Position numbers and translations under genes: made by a program | Notes under the pieces: model-generated | Seen by the model: only the letters and a program-made list of their open reading frames with translations | What the model was told of the DNA's origin: nothing | Databases searched by the model: none | Part shown: positions 35,774 to 43,784 of the stretch, in pieces | How positions within the stretch are numbered: the first letter of the stretch is position 1 | Layout of the letters: each line of letters opens with the position of its first letter | Source of the DNA: Clostridia bacterium | GTDB taxonomy: Bacteria; Bacillota; Clostridia; Lachnospirales; Lachnospiraceae | NCBI GenBank assembly: GCA_029101305.1 | Contig: JAQXQS010000011.1 | Coordinates: 1-53,411 of the forward strand | Length of the DNA stretch: 53,411 bases | Direction: 5' to 3'

Positions 35774-36175
35774 GTGCAGAAAACTGAATGTCGAAACCGT
35801 CTGGTCTGTCTGTTTTTCAGTATGATGATCGCGGTTTTATGCGTATTCTTTGCAGGTATGGAAGCAAGGAATATCACGTACGTTTATGATCTGGCTCCGG
35901 CCTCCGCTTCTTTGATCTCACCAGAGCTTTCCAGAAGCACCCAGACAAGTGCAGAAGAACTGACAGGACTTCGGCAGGTGTCTGTAAGGCTGGAGGCGGA
36001 CCAGCGCCTTGGCCGCAGGGGCAGTGTGGAAATACTGGTGCTCATCATGCTTGCAGTTCTGCTGGCGAATACCGTATTTTATAAAGCCAGGAAGCGTCTG
36101 AACACAAGAAACGACGCGGATGGCAGAAAATTTATCATCTGTTATATCCATCATCAGGACGGACAGAAACGCTGA
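35774..36175 (+). CDS. Small two-helix membrane protein
   Basis: Protein of 133 residues beginning with GTG after a good GAGGTGAGG. A first membrane helix (VCLFFSMMIAVLCVFFAGM) and a second (VEILVLIMLAVLLANTVFY) flank an outside segment of about 55 residues rich in Ser and Thr. The C-terminal 30 residues are basic and cytoplasmic. I do not recognise a family. It has its own promoter and no obvious partner; the transporter operon follows 125 bases later. Confidence 0.72.
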   Translation: MQKTECRNRLVCLFFSMMIAVLCVFFAGMEARNITYVYDLAPASASLISPELSRSTQTSAEELTGLRQVSVRLEADQRLGRRGSVEILVLIMLAVLLANTVFYKARKRLNTRNDADGRKFIICYIHHQDGQKR

Positions 36176-36204
36176 AAATCGTATACTGTTGTTTAAATAT
36201 TGCG

Positions 36205-36254
36205 AATTGCTGTGATCGTATTTGTTTATAAAAATACCGCAGCTTTAAGCAATT
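36205..36254 (+). promoter_or_regulatory. Stem-loop leader before transporter operon
   Basis: AATTGCT (36205-36211) pairs with AGCAATT (36248-36254), and an inner GTATTT (36218-36223) pairs with AAATAC (36232-36237), giving a two-level hairpin of about 50 bases. It is 30 bases before the RBS of the microprotein. It matches no riboswitch class that I can name. Confidence 0.35.
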
Positions 36255-36299
36255 ATTTTCCATGTAAACAAACGTATATGATTGGAGGTATGACACTAT

Positions 36300-36395
36300 A
36301 TGTTACTTAATATTTTTATAGGAATACTGATTGTTGTTTCCATCGCTGTTGGTCTTTGGATGGCGTGGTATGACAGTCGTGGAGGAAAGAAATGA
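36300..36395 (+). CDS. 31-residue membrane microprotein
   Basis: A 31-codon gene begins at the ATG 11 bases after GGAGG and encodes one membrane helix (NIFIGILIVVSIAVGLWMAW) with a short polar tail ending YDSRGGKK. Its stop codon overlaps the transporter ATG in ATGA, so the two are translationally coupled. The tail also supplies GGAGG for the transporter. By analogy with KdpF-like peptides it could be a small subunit or stabiliser of that transporter. The alternative is a pure leader peptide for coupling. Confidence 0.65.
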   Translation: MLLNIFIGILIVVSIAVGLWMAWYDSRGGKK

Positions 36396-37744
36396 TAGCA
36401 CAGATTTTAGCAGTAATTATTTTCCTGGCGATGTTCATTCTGATCATCACAGAAGTCTGGGAAAGACATATTGTTACCTTGGGATGTGCTGTTCTTACAC
36501 TGGTTCTCGTATTTGGACTTTGTATGCACAGCCCTTCCGCAATTATTGAAACCCTGAATATACATAGTATATTTTCTACTGGATTCTGGCACACAGCTGG
36601 TGAGGCCAGCGAAGCTTCCGCCGGAATCAACTGGGAGACCATCGTGTTCATCGCTGGTATGATGATCATGGTGGAAGGAATGGCAAACTCCGGATTTTTC
36701 CGCTGGTTATGTATGAAAATCGCGAAAATGGTTAAATACCAGATCATCCCGATCTTCATCACATTTATGCTCCTGTCCTTTGTACTTGCCATGTTCATTG
36801 ACAGTATCACCGTAATCCTGTTCCTGGCAGCAGTTACTGTAGAGCTGTCGCAGCTTTTGAAATTTAATCCGGTACCGATGATCCTTGCAGAGATCTTCTG
36901 TGCCAACCTTGGTGGATCCGCTACCATGTGCGGAGACCCGCCGAACATTATCATCGGAACATCCCTTGGATTTTCCTTTGCTGACTTTGTGACAAATACA
37001 GGTCTGATCGCAGTTGTAGCACTGGTATTGGTTGTAATCTATTTCTATTTTATTTTCCGCAAAGAGCTGACTGAGAATGCAGGAAAGATTGATCCATCCA
37101 CATTGCCGGATCCGGAAGAGGCAATTGTGAGCAAGAGAGGCTTTACAATCAGCTGTGTTATCTTCCTTTGCGCAGTTGTTCTTCTGGTAACTCATTCACA
37201 GACTGGTCTTACCGTATCCTGTATCGGTGTATTTATCGCAGCTGTGACACTGATCACATCCGGAAAAGATGCACTGGATCTTCTGAAAAAGGTTGATTAC
37301 AAGACTCTGCTGTTCTTTGTAGGACTTTTTGTAGTAGTCGGTGGTCTGGAGCAGACTGGTATCCTTACTATCCTGGCTGGATTTATCGGTAAGGTAAGCG
37401 GCGGTAACCTGAAGGTTATGATCGCGATCATCATCTGGGTATCGGCTATCGCCAGCGCATTTATTGACAACATTCCGTTTGCAGCTACCATGATCCCGGT
37501 TATCGATAGTCTGGCAGCAGCACAGGGAATTGATATTTCCATTCTGGCATGGGCTCTTGCAATGGGTACTGACATTGGCGGAAGTGCTACTCCGATCGGA
37601 GCTTCTGCAAACGTAGTTGGTATTGCAACAGCTGCGAAGAGTGGTCACATGATCAAATGGGGCAAATATTGTAAGGCTATGGCACCTGCTACGATTCTGG
37701 TAGTCCTTGTTTCCATGCTGATGATTTACGCAAGATATTTATAA
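36392..37744 (+). CDS. ArsB/NhaD-superfamily ion transporter
   Basis: Integral membrane protein of 450 residues with about eleven helices and two-fold pseudosymmetry. The repeated signature motifs are FCANLGGSATMCGDPPNIII and MGTDIGGSATPIGASANVVG, typical of the ArsB/NhaD/CitM (SLC13-like) superfamily, and FIDSITVILFLAAVT and FIDNIPFAATMIPV precede them. Members export arsenite, exchange sodium for protons or carry dicarboxylates. No arsenic genes lie nearby, so a sodium/proton or organic-anion role is as likely. It is coupled to the 31-residue gene before it and followed by a kinase-like gene. Confidence 0.88.
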   Translation: MIAQILAVIIFLAMFILIITEVWERHIVTLGCAVLTLVLVFGLCMHSPSAIIETLNIHSIFSTGFWHTAGEASEASAGINWETIVFIAGMMIMVEGMANSGFFRWLCMKIAKMVKYQIIPIFITFMLLSFVLAMFIDSITVILFLAAVTVELSQLLKFNPVPMILAEIFCANLGGSATMCGDPPNIIIGTSLGFSFADFVTNTGLIAVVALVLVVIYFYFIFRKELTENAGKIDPSTLPDPEEAIVSKRGFTISCVIFLCAVVLLVTHSQTGLTVSCIGVFIAAVTLITSGKDALDLLKKVDYKTLLFFVGLFVVVGGLEQTGILTILAGFIGKVSGGNLKVMIAIIIWVSAIASAFIDNIPFAATMIPVIDSLAAAQGIDISILAWALAMGTDIGGSATPIGASANVVGIATAAKSGHMIKWGKYCKAMAPATILVVLVSMLMIYARYL

Positions 37745-37867
37745 TTTCAGGTGACTGTTCAGCGCTTGTTCTGTTATGAGAAAATAGCAAAGCGGATCAT
37801 AAATATCCGTTTAATGCCAGGGATATCTGCAAAAAAGCAGGTAGCTCCGGCTAGAAGGGAGGATACC

Positions 37868-38476
37868 ATGAAACCACAGAAACAGGTGATCATTTCCATC
37901 GGACGAGAGTTCGGAAGTGCAGGACATGAGATCGCAGAGCGAATCGCGAAACGCTACGGTCTTTCCCTGTACGATCACAATCTTTTAAGAGAGGTGGCAG
38001 ACAGCCATAATGTAAAGACTGAAGAGCTTGAAATCTTTGACGAGATGAAGCATAACAAATTCCTTTACCGTACTGTTAAGGGAATGAGCAGTTCTCCGGC
38101 AGATAACGTAGCTCTTATGCAGTTTAATTTCCTTCGTGAGAAGGCAGATAAAGGCGAGTCCTTCGTAGTTGTTGGACGATGCTCCGAGACGATCCTGAAG
38201 GATTACCCAAGCCTGATCTCCATTTTTATTCTTGGTGATATGGAGCATAAGGTAGCGCGTGTAGCCCGCCTTTATGGAAAATCAGACAAAGAAGCAGAGC
38301 GCTTTATCAAAGAGAAAGACAGAAAGAGAAAGAAATACCACGACAGCCACTGCAATTCCAAATGGTCAGAGTCACATACTTATGACCTGAGCCTGAACAG
38401 CAGTACACTGGGCGTGGAAGGAAGCGTTGAATTTTTGTCTGAGTATATTGACAAAAGGATATCGAGAATGAAATAA
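37868..38476 (+). CDS. Cytidylate kinase-like protein
   Basis: Cytoplasmic protein of 202 residues of the cytidylate-kinase-like family. The P-loop region reads IISIGREFGSAGHEIAERIA, where the usual GxxGxGKS becomes GREFGSAGHE, a common variant in this family. RYGLSLYDHNLLREVA and the arginine-rich lid KEKDRKRKKYHDSHCNSKW follow. The substrate is uncertain; the true Cmk is normally a separate longer gene. GGGAGG precedes the ATG at 37868. It follows the ion transporter by about 120 bases and ends in a strong hairpin. Confidence 0.86.
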   Translation: MKPQKQVIISIGREFGSAGHEIAERIAKRYGLSLYDHNLLREVADSHNVKTEELEIFDEMKHNKFLYRTVKGMSSSPADNVALMQFNFLREKADKGESFVVVGRCSETILKDYPSLISIFILGDMEHKVARVARLYGKSDKEAERFIKEKDRKRKKYHDSHCNSKWSESHTYDLSLNSSTLGVEGSVEFLSEYIDKRISRMK

Positions 38477-38487
38477 TAAGATTAATG

Positions 38488-38535
38488 ACAAAGGTTCTGC
38501 CAGGACGCATGGGAGTGTCATGGCAGGACCTTTGT
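38488..38535 (+). terminator. Terminator after kinase-like gene
   Basis: ACAAAGGTTCTGCCA pairs with TGGCAGGACCTTTGT with one mismatch, a long and stable stem. No clear T run follows, but the position just after the gene suits an end of transcription. Confidence 0.65.
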
Positions 38536-38549
38536 GTATACAAAAGGGC

Positions 38550-38713
38550 TAGAGCGTGTTTGAAAAATCATTCCTGCAATCTGCGCGCCCCACTTTGCGG
38601 TATATTTTGCCCTCTTTCAGTCAGCGTAGCCCGCTACGCCTCCCTCAATCGGACAAAATCTCCCACAAATTGTGACGCACATCTTGCAGAAAGCCTTTTT
38701 CAAACACGCTCTA
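38550..38713. repeat. Complete 164-bp palindromic repeat (MITE-like)
   Basis: The element has perfect 18-base terminal inverted repeats: TAGAGCGTGTTTGAAAAA at 38550-38567 and its exact complement at 38696-38713. At the exact centre is GCGTAGC-CC-GCTACGC (38624-38639). The two arms between match each other as an imperfect palindrome along their whole length, for instance CTGCAATCTGCGCG on the left and CTGCAAGATGTGCG on the right strand. It encodes no protein. Other copies or remnants are at 1-62, 20041-20106, 32643-32674 and 41735-41750. It could be a non-autonomous mobile element or a REP-like structure. Confidence 0.88.
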
Positions 38714-38782
38714 AAAATGGTAAGAGAGAAAATAAGCCATTGGGAAGCTTTTGTATTTGAAAAGGATGAGAAGGAGAACGAC

Positions 38783-40768
38783 ATGTTTCTTGAAAAAAAC
38801 AGAGACCGGATAGAAAAAGACTTTGAAGATTTTTCCAGGGAACTGCCCCAGAAAGCCGAAGAAATAAAGAAAAGAATGGAAGCCCTAAACGCAGATATTG
38901 TGATTGGAATGAAATATCTGTACAGCAATATGCCTTACAGCGACATAGGTAATTACACTTTTGATACCTACCTGGATTATGTGCAGCAGGGAATCTGTCT
39001 ATGGGAAAATTCCCCTTATGTGAAGAAATACCCGGAGCTTTATTTCCTGAACTATGTGCTGTTTCATCGGACAAATGACGAGGAAATCAAGCCCTGCCGT
39101 ACTTTTTTCTGGGAAAAGATAAAGGAGCGTATTCAGGGCATGAATATGATGGAAGCAGCGCTGGAGATCAATCACTGGTGTGCCGGGGAAGTAATGTATC
39201 AGGGTACAGATATGCGGACCGGTTCTGCACTGGAGATTTACAGAAGTGGAGTCGGACGCTGTGGAGAGCAGGCTGTTTTTGTAGTAAATGTACTGCGAAG
39301 CGCGGGAATCCCAGCCAGAATGGTGTATGTACCAAGGTGGTCCCATCGTGATGATAATCATGCCTGGGTGGAAGTCTGGTGCGATGGCGACTGGCATTAT
39401 CTGGGAGCCTGTGAGCCAGAACCAGTTCTGGATAAGGGGTGGTTTACAGGTGAGGTATCAAGAGCGATGATGATCTGCTCCAGATGGTACGACCGGGCGA
39501 TGCCTGATGAAGAAGTAATCGGCAAGGTGGGAATGAATCGCATTCTGAACCTTCTTGGAAGATATGCAAAGACCAGGCGGATCACCATCCAGGTGGAAGA
39601 TCTGGATGGAATGCCGGCAGCGGGAGCAAAAGTGCAGGCTGAAGTGATGAATTACGGTGGATTTTCCCCGGTGGCACAGATGCTGACAGATGAAAATGGA
39701 TGCATTTCTTTTGAAACCGGGCTGGGCAGCTTATTGATCTGCGCTGTTTATGAGGGGGCTTACGGGGAAAAGGTAGTTGATACAAGAGAAGCAGAGCGCT
39801 TTGTGTGTACCCTTGGCGAAGAGTATGCAGATGAGCTGTGGGTGGATTTCGATATGAATGCGCCGGAAGAAAACTGCCAGACCAGCTGGGATGTTTCCAA
39901 AGAGCAGGAGAAGGAAAATAATCTCCGCGTAGCTGCAGAAGCAGAACATTGCCGTGAAAAAATTGAGAAATTCCAGCCACTGTGGAAGCGTTGTCTGTTT
40001 GGTCATACCCTGGAAGAAGTGGAACCTATGATGGCTGTTTTGTCAGAGAAAGACAGGAGGGATGCTTTTCCAGAAGTACTGGAGGGACATTATCAGGAGG
40101 CGTCCGTTTACCGGGAATTTAACCCGGACGAGATATACATTCCTTATGTATGGAATCCACGTGTGGAAAATGAGGTTCTGACGAAGTGGAGAAAGAAAAT
40201 TCTTGGCTGCTTTGACAAAAAGCAGCGGGACGCTTTTGAGGCGGATCCAAAGAGAATCTGGACCTGGATCCAGGAAAATATTTCCGTGCGAAATGACAAA
40301 GAACATCTGACTGCATATACTACTCCGGGAGCAGCACTGGATCTGAAAATTGCGGGAGAGAAGTCCCAGAAGGTATTGTTTGTGGCGATCGCAAGATCCC
40401 TTGGAATCCCGTCCCGTCTTAGCCCAACTGATGGAGCGATTGAATACTGGGATGGAATGAAATTTGTAGCGGTACTTGAAAAGAGCCGCAAGGAAGCCCA
40501 TCTGGTCGTTATTGCAGAAAAAAGTGAGGACTGGGTTTATCATCAGAACTGGACACTGGCAGTAACAGATGGACAGGGATATCTCACACTGGATTTCGGC
40601 GAATGTACATGGAAAGATGGAAAGCTGGAACTGGATATCATGCCTGGAGATTACCGGATTCTCACCGGAAGCCGTCTGCCAGATGGGAATATCCTAGGGA
40701 AAAGATATGATTTCCATATAGAAAAGAATGAAGTGAAAAAGGTGGAACTGGAGCTTCGCGTGAGGTAA
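38783..40768 (+). CDS. Transglutaminase-like protein
   Basis: Cytoplasmic protein of 661 residues. A helical N-terminal region of about 125 residues leads to a transglutaminase-like papain fold, with catalytic Cys in SGVGRCGEQAVFVVNVL, His in DDNHAWVEVW and the acidic residue in YLGACEPEP. A beta-sandwich of the carboxypeptidase-regulatory type follows (ITIQVEDLDGMPAAGAKVQA). The C-terminal region has a second, Cys-less, transglutaminase-like portion (TTPGAALDLKIAGEKSQKVL, ARSLGIPSRLSP). It may act as a protease or cross-linking enzyme; with no signal peptide its place is unclear. The ATG at 38783 follows AAGGAG. Upstream in-frame ATGs lie in or next to the repeat element and lack an RBS. Confidence 0.83.
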   Translation: MFLEKNRDRIEKDFEDFSRELPQKAEEIKKRMEALNADIVIGMKYLYSNMPYSDIGNYTFDTYLDYVQQGICLWENSPYVKKYPELYFLNYVLFHRTNDEEIKPCRTFFWEKIKERIQGMNMMEAALEINHWCAGEVMYQGTDMRTGSALEIYRSGVGRCGEQAVFVVNVLRSAGIPARMVYVPRWSHRDDNHAWVEVWCDGDWHYLGACEPEPVLDKGWFTGEVSRAMMICSRWYDRAMPDEEVIGKVGMNRILNLLGRYAKTRRITIQVEDLDGMPAAGAKVQAEVMNYGGFSPVAQMLTDENGCISFETGLGSLLICAVYEGAYGEKVVDTREAERFVCTLGEEYADELWVDFDMNAPEENCQTSWDVSKEQEKENNLRVAAEAEHCREKIEKFQPLWKRCLFGHTLEEVEPMMAVLSEKDRRDAFPEVLEGHYQEASVYREFNPDEIYIPYVWNPRVENEVLTKWRKKILGCFDKKQRDAFEADPKRIWTWIQENISVRNDKEHLTAYTTPGAALDLKIAGEKSQKVLFVAIARSLGIPSRLSPTDGAIEYWDGMKFVAVLEKSRKEAHLVVIAEKSEDWVYHQNWTLAVTDGQGYLTLDFGECTWKDGKLELDIMPGDYRILTGSRLPDGNILGKRYDFHIEKNEVKKVELELRVR

Positions 40769-40773
40769 AGTGT

Positions 40774-41553
40774 ATGAACAGAGACCAGATCAAATATATA
40801 GCCATGTTCACCATGCTGCTGAATCACATTGCGAACATATTCCTGGAACCAGGCACAATCCTTTTCGAGGTGATGGTGGACATTGGCTATTTTACAGCCA
40901 TTACCATGTGCTATTTCCTGGTGGAAGGTTACGGATACACCCATTCAAAAGAGAGCTACGGTAAGCGGTTACTTTTGTTTGCTATAATCTCAGAAATTCC
41001 GTTTTGCCTGGCGTTTACAGAAGAAGGAATTATCAGCTTCGTAAGCATGAATATGATATTTACCCTGTTTCTGTGTTTTCTGATCCTTTATGTCCGGGAA
41101 AAGCTTCCTGCGGGCACTCGCCAGACGCTTGTTATATGGGGGCTGGTGCTGGCTTCGGCATACAGCGACTGGGCAATTCTGGCACCAATTTTTACCTGGT
41201 GGTTTGCAGTATGCAGGGACAGGTCGGTACAAACTGGATCAGTTGCTGGGAAAAACGTTGGCAGTTTACCAGAAAAAGAACGCAGAGAAAAACTGTGGGG
41301 TGTTTTCGGAAAAGCTATGCTGCTTTTCGGCATTTTAAGCTTTATAGAAAATATAGAAAACATGCCACCAGCTATGAGCTTGCTCCGGGCACTGGGGGCT
41401 GTTCTGGGAATTTTCCTGTCGGGGCTTTGCATCATTTATCTGTACAATGGCAGACGGGCTGTGAAGGGCAGGAATTTTTCAAAGTGGTTTTTCTATATTT
41501 TTTATCCGGCACATTTGCTGGTGCTGGGGATTTTGCGGGTGATTTGCAGATAG
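40774..41553 (+). CDS. TraX-like membrane protein
   Basis: Protein of 259 residues with about seven or eight membrane helices. The opening MNRDQIKYIAMFTMLLNHIA and the later YFTAITMCYFLVEGYGYTHS fit the TraX family, named for a conjugation-linked pilin acetylase but widely present as chromosomal genes. FSKWFFYIFYPAHLLVLGIL is the typical C-terminal helix with FYPAH. It starts 5 bases after the transglutaminase-like gene, so they share a transcript. A role in acetylating an envelope component is inference. Confidence 0.85.
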   Translation: MNRDQIKYIAMFTMLLNHIANIFLEPGTILFEVMVDIGYFTAITMCYFLVEGYGYTHSKESYGKRLLLFAIISEIPFCLAFTEEGIISFVSMNMIFTLFLCFLILYVREKLPAGTRQTLVIWGLVLASAYSDWAILAPIFTWWFAVCRDRSVQTGSVAGKNVGSLPEKERREKLWGVFGKAMLLFGILSFIENIENMPPAMSLLRALGAVLGIFLSGLCIIYLYNGRRAVKGRNFSKWFFYIFYPAHLLVLGILRVICR

Positions 41554-41620
41554 GGGATATTATGGTTTGAATTTCAGACACAGTGTTTCGGAAATTTGCC
41601 ATGGCAGCCTGCAGAAAAAC

Positions 41621-41649
41621 TTGTGCAGCCAAAACGACTGTGTTAAAAT
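41621..41649 (+). promoter_or_regulatory. Candidate promoter of Wadjet operon
   Basis: TTGTGC and TAAAAT are 17 bases apart. Transcripts would begin near 41656, pass the hairpin at 41690-41716 and reach jetA. The match is only moderate. Confidence 0.4.
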
Positions 41650-41689
41650 ACAAATAACTGGCTCTGACAGTTTCAAATAGAGTAAGATT

Positions 41690-41716
41690 TTAGGGGCAAA
41701 GTAATTTGCCCCTTCT
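41690..41716 (+). terminator. Hairpin before jetA
   Basis: AGGGGCAAA and TTTGCCCCT form a perfect stem with a four-base loop, followed by TCTATTATATT. It could end the TraX transcript. If the promoter at 41621 is real, it would also act as an attenuator in the Wadjet leader. Confidence 0.6.
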
Positions 41717-41734
41717 ATTATATTGTAAGAAGGA

Positions 41735-41750
41735 TTTTCAAACACGTTTA
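41735..41750 (+). repeat. Remnant terminus of palindromic repeat
   Basis: TTTTCAAACACGTTTA matches 14 of 16 bases of the right terminus of the repeat at 38550-38713. It lies 39 bases before jetA. Confidence 0.5.
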
Positions 41751-41788
41751 GTACCAAAAGCGTGTTGCAAATAGAAAGGACACAACCT

Positions 41789-43207
41789 ATGTTTCATGTA
41801 ATTCCGGGCAATTTTTTTGTCCCATTGTCCTCACCCAACCGGATCGTATACTGGGAGTGCATCAGCCGGCTTTTTTCCATAATGGAGCATCAGCTTTCCT
41901 TTGGCGTGGAAAGAAATGTACTGGTAGACGAACTGGAATTTTATTTTGACCAGGAAAATGCGGCGCAGCTGGTAGAAGAGGAATTCGAGTCCAGCGACAG
42001 CAGAAGCCGGGCAAACGGCATTCTCCGTCGCCTGGAATATTACGGCTGGATCGAAGTGGAGACAGATAAAAGCTATGTGCAGCGCGTGAATTTCAAAGAA
42101 TACGCGGTGAAAGTGATCAAGACGCTGCTGGATATCGCAGACGGTAAACAAATTGAATATCAGGGCTATATTTATACCATTTACAGCCTGGTGCGGGGAA
42201 ATATGGACAAGCCTGGAATTGTGCTTATGCAGATCTGGGAAAACACAGATTATCTGATCACCGGTCTTAAGAACCTGAATTCCAATATCAAGCATTATAT
42301 TGACGATCTGACCAGACACAGAACAGTGGCAGAAATTATGGATGCCCTGTTTAATGACTACATTACGAACATTGTGGACAAAGCCTATCACCGTCTTCTG
42401 ACCTCGGACAATGTCTCCAAGTTCAGACCGGAGATCATCGAAAGGCTGGAGAGTAAGAGCCGTAATGAAGGTTTTCTGGAAAACGCAGCGGCAGAAATCG
42501 CTGCAATCCGTGAAGTCTCCATAGAAGAAGGACGGGAGATGACTTACCGCTATCTTCATGAGATCATAGAAGCGTTTCGCAACATGGATGAGATTCTGCA
42601 GGAAATCAACCAGAAAAACACCCAGTATCAGCGTGCAGCCATTAACCGTGCCAAGTTTCTCCTTGCAGGAAATGAGGACGTACGTGGCCAGCTGAAGGAG
42701 ATTCTTATGGGCATTAATGAGGAAATCAACCGGGAAAATATGGACCTTGGCGGAATATACCGTATTGATTTTCTGGACGACCTGGTGCGAATTTACCAGT
42801 GCGCGATCCTGGAGCAGAGCTCTCTTTATCTGGCCGTGGAAGGCAAGCGTGAATTTACGCCGGCCAGCGTGGATATGGCAGAACCGGACGAAGAACTTCG
42901 CAGGGAAAAAATGAGAAGAATGGCGGAGAAGATCCAGAAGGTCATCAGTGTGGAAAAAATCCAGACCTATGTCAATCACCAGCTGGAAGGAAAAGAGGAA
43001 ATGGAAGCCAGCCAGCTTCCTCTTAATAATGAAGATGATTTTATCAAACTGATCTATGTGCGCCTTTACGGTCAGCGTAAAAAGATGGGTTATACAGTAG
43101 AGACACTGGAAGAACGGGAAGTAAACGGATACCGGTTCAAAGATTTTCGGATACGGAGGAAAGAAAATGGAATTTCTGGAAGGAATGCTGCAAAAGGACA
43201 AGGATAA
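41789..43207 (+). CDS. jetA: Wadjet system protein JetA
   Basis: Protein of 472 residues of the JetA kind formerly called DUF5716. It is the kleisin (MukF-like) subunit of the Wadjet condensin. Recognisable segments are FHVIPGNFFVPLSSPNRIVY at the start, ILRRLEYYGWIEVETDKSYV in the N-terminal winged helix, and IKHYIDDLTRHRTVAEIMDA. The coiled helical middle and the C-terminal winged helix (GYTVETLEEREVNGYRFKDF) complete it. The ATG follows GAAAGGA. It overlaps jetB by 41 bases. The system traps and cuts closed circular plasmids, so this is a defence locus against plasmid entry. Confidence 0.9.
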   Translation: MFHVIPGNFFVPLSSPNRIVYWECISRLFSIMEHQLSFGVERNVLVDELEFYFDQENAAQLVEEEFESSDSRSRANGILRRLEYYGWIEVETDKSYVQRVNFKEYAVKVIKTLLDIADGKQIEYQGYIYTIYSLVRGNMDKPGIVLMQIWENTDYLITGLKNLNSNIKHYIDDLTRHRTVAEIMDALFNDYITNIVDKAYHRLLTSDNVSKFRPEIIERLESKSRNEGFLENAAAEIAAIREVSIEEGREMTYRYLHEIIEAFRNMDEILQEINQKNTQYQRAAINRAKFLLAGNEDVRGQLKEILMGINEEINRENMDLGGIYRIDFLDDLVRIYQCAILEQSSLYLAVEGKREFTPASVDMAEPDEELRREKMRRMAEKIQKVISVEKIQTYVNHQLEGKEEMEASQLPLNNEDDFIKLIYVRLYGQRKKMGYTVETLEEREVNGYRFKDFRIRRKENGISGRNAAKGQG

Positions 43208-43784
43208 TTTCGGCAGAGTCTGCAACCGCCTTCTGGGAACCTGCTTTTTGTGCAAGGGCAACCAGAATACCAGAGGTGACTATTATTTTGTGCTGAAATA
43301 CAGAAAAGAATTTAAAGAATACCTGGGAGTCCTGGGGTATCGTCTTGAAATAAATGAGGAATATGGAGTGATCCAGCTGACCAGTCCAAGGGGCTATAAC
43401 CGAATGAACCTGAAGCTTTACGACTCCATTGTTCTTCTTATTCTGAGAATCCTTTATGATGAGAAAAAGCGGGAGCTCTCTGCAATTGAAGAAGTGATCG
43501 TAAATCTTGGGGATATTCAGGATAAGTTCCTGAGCCTGAAGATCCGGGACAAGATCATTGACAAAACAACCATGCGTAATGCCCTTAGTCTGTTCCGCAG
43601 ATACCAGATCGTGGAGCTGCTGGATAAGGATATGGGAGATGAGGAATCCAGAGTCCTGATCTACGATTCCATATTAATGGCGGTGCGTGTAGAGGACATT
43701 AAGGCTGCATATGAGAAGCTGGAGACATACAGAAAGGGAAAGAATACTAACGATGAAGAAACTGACGAGGATGAAGCTGATTAA
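43167..43784 (+). CDS. jetB: Wadjet system protein JetB
   Basis: Protein of 205 residues of the DUF4194 family, the MukE-like dimer that sits on the kleisin. GDYYFVLKYRKEFKEYLGVL, GVIQLTSPRGYNRMNLKLYD and VNLGDIQDKFLSLKIRDKII are typical of its two winged helices. The acidic tail (NDEETDEDEAD) overlaps the start of jetC by 32 bases. GGAGGAAAG precedes the ATG inside jetA. Overlap on both sides shows tight coupling, which suits fixed subunit ratios. Confidence 0.92.
   Translation: MEFLEGMLQKDKDNFGRVCNRLLGTCFLCKGNQNTRGDYYFVLKYRKEFKEYLGVLGYRLEINEEYGVIQLTSPRGYNRMNLKLYDSIVLLILRILYDEKKRELSAIEEVIVNLGDIQDKFLSLKIRDKIIDKTTMRNALSLFRRYQIVELLDKDMGDEESRVLIYDSILMAVRVEDIKAAYEKLETYRKGKNTNDEETDEDEAD

Noticed and set aside
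36392-37744. Arsenite export operon
   Set aside because: The transporter belongs to the ArsB superfamily, but no arsR, arsA or arsC gene is near and the motifs are shared with sodium/proton and anion transporters.
38485-38760. Open frame across the palindromic repeat
   Set aside because: It starts inside a terminator, crosses the whole repeat and has no RBS or protein-like content.
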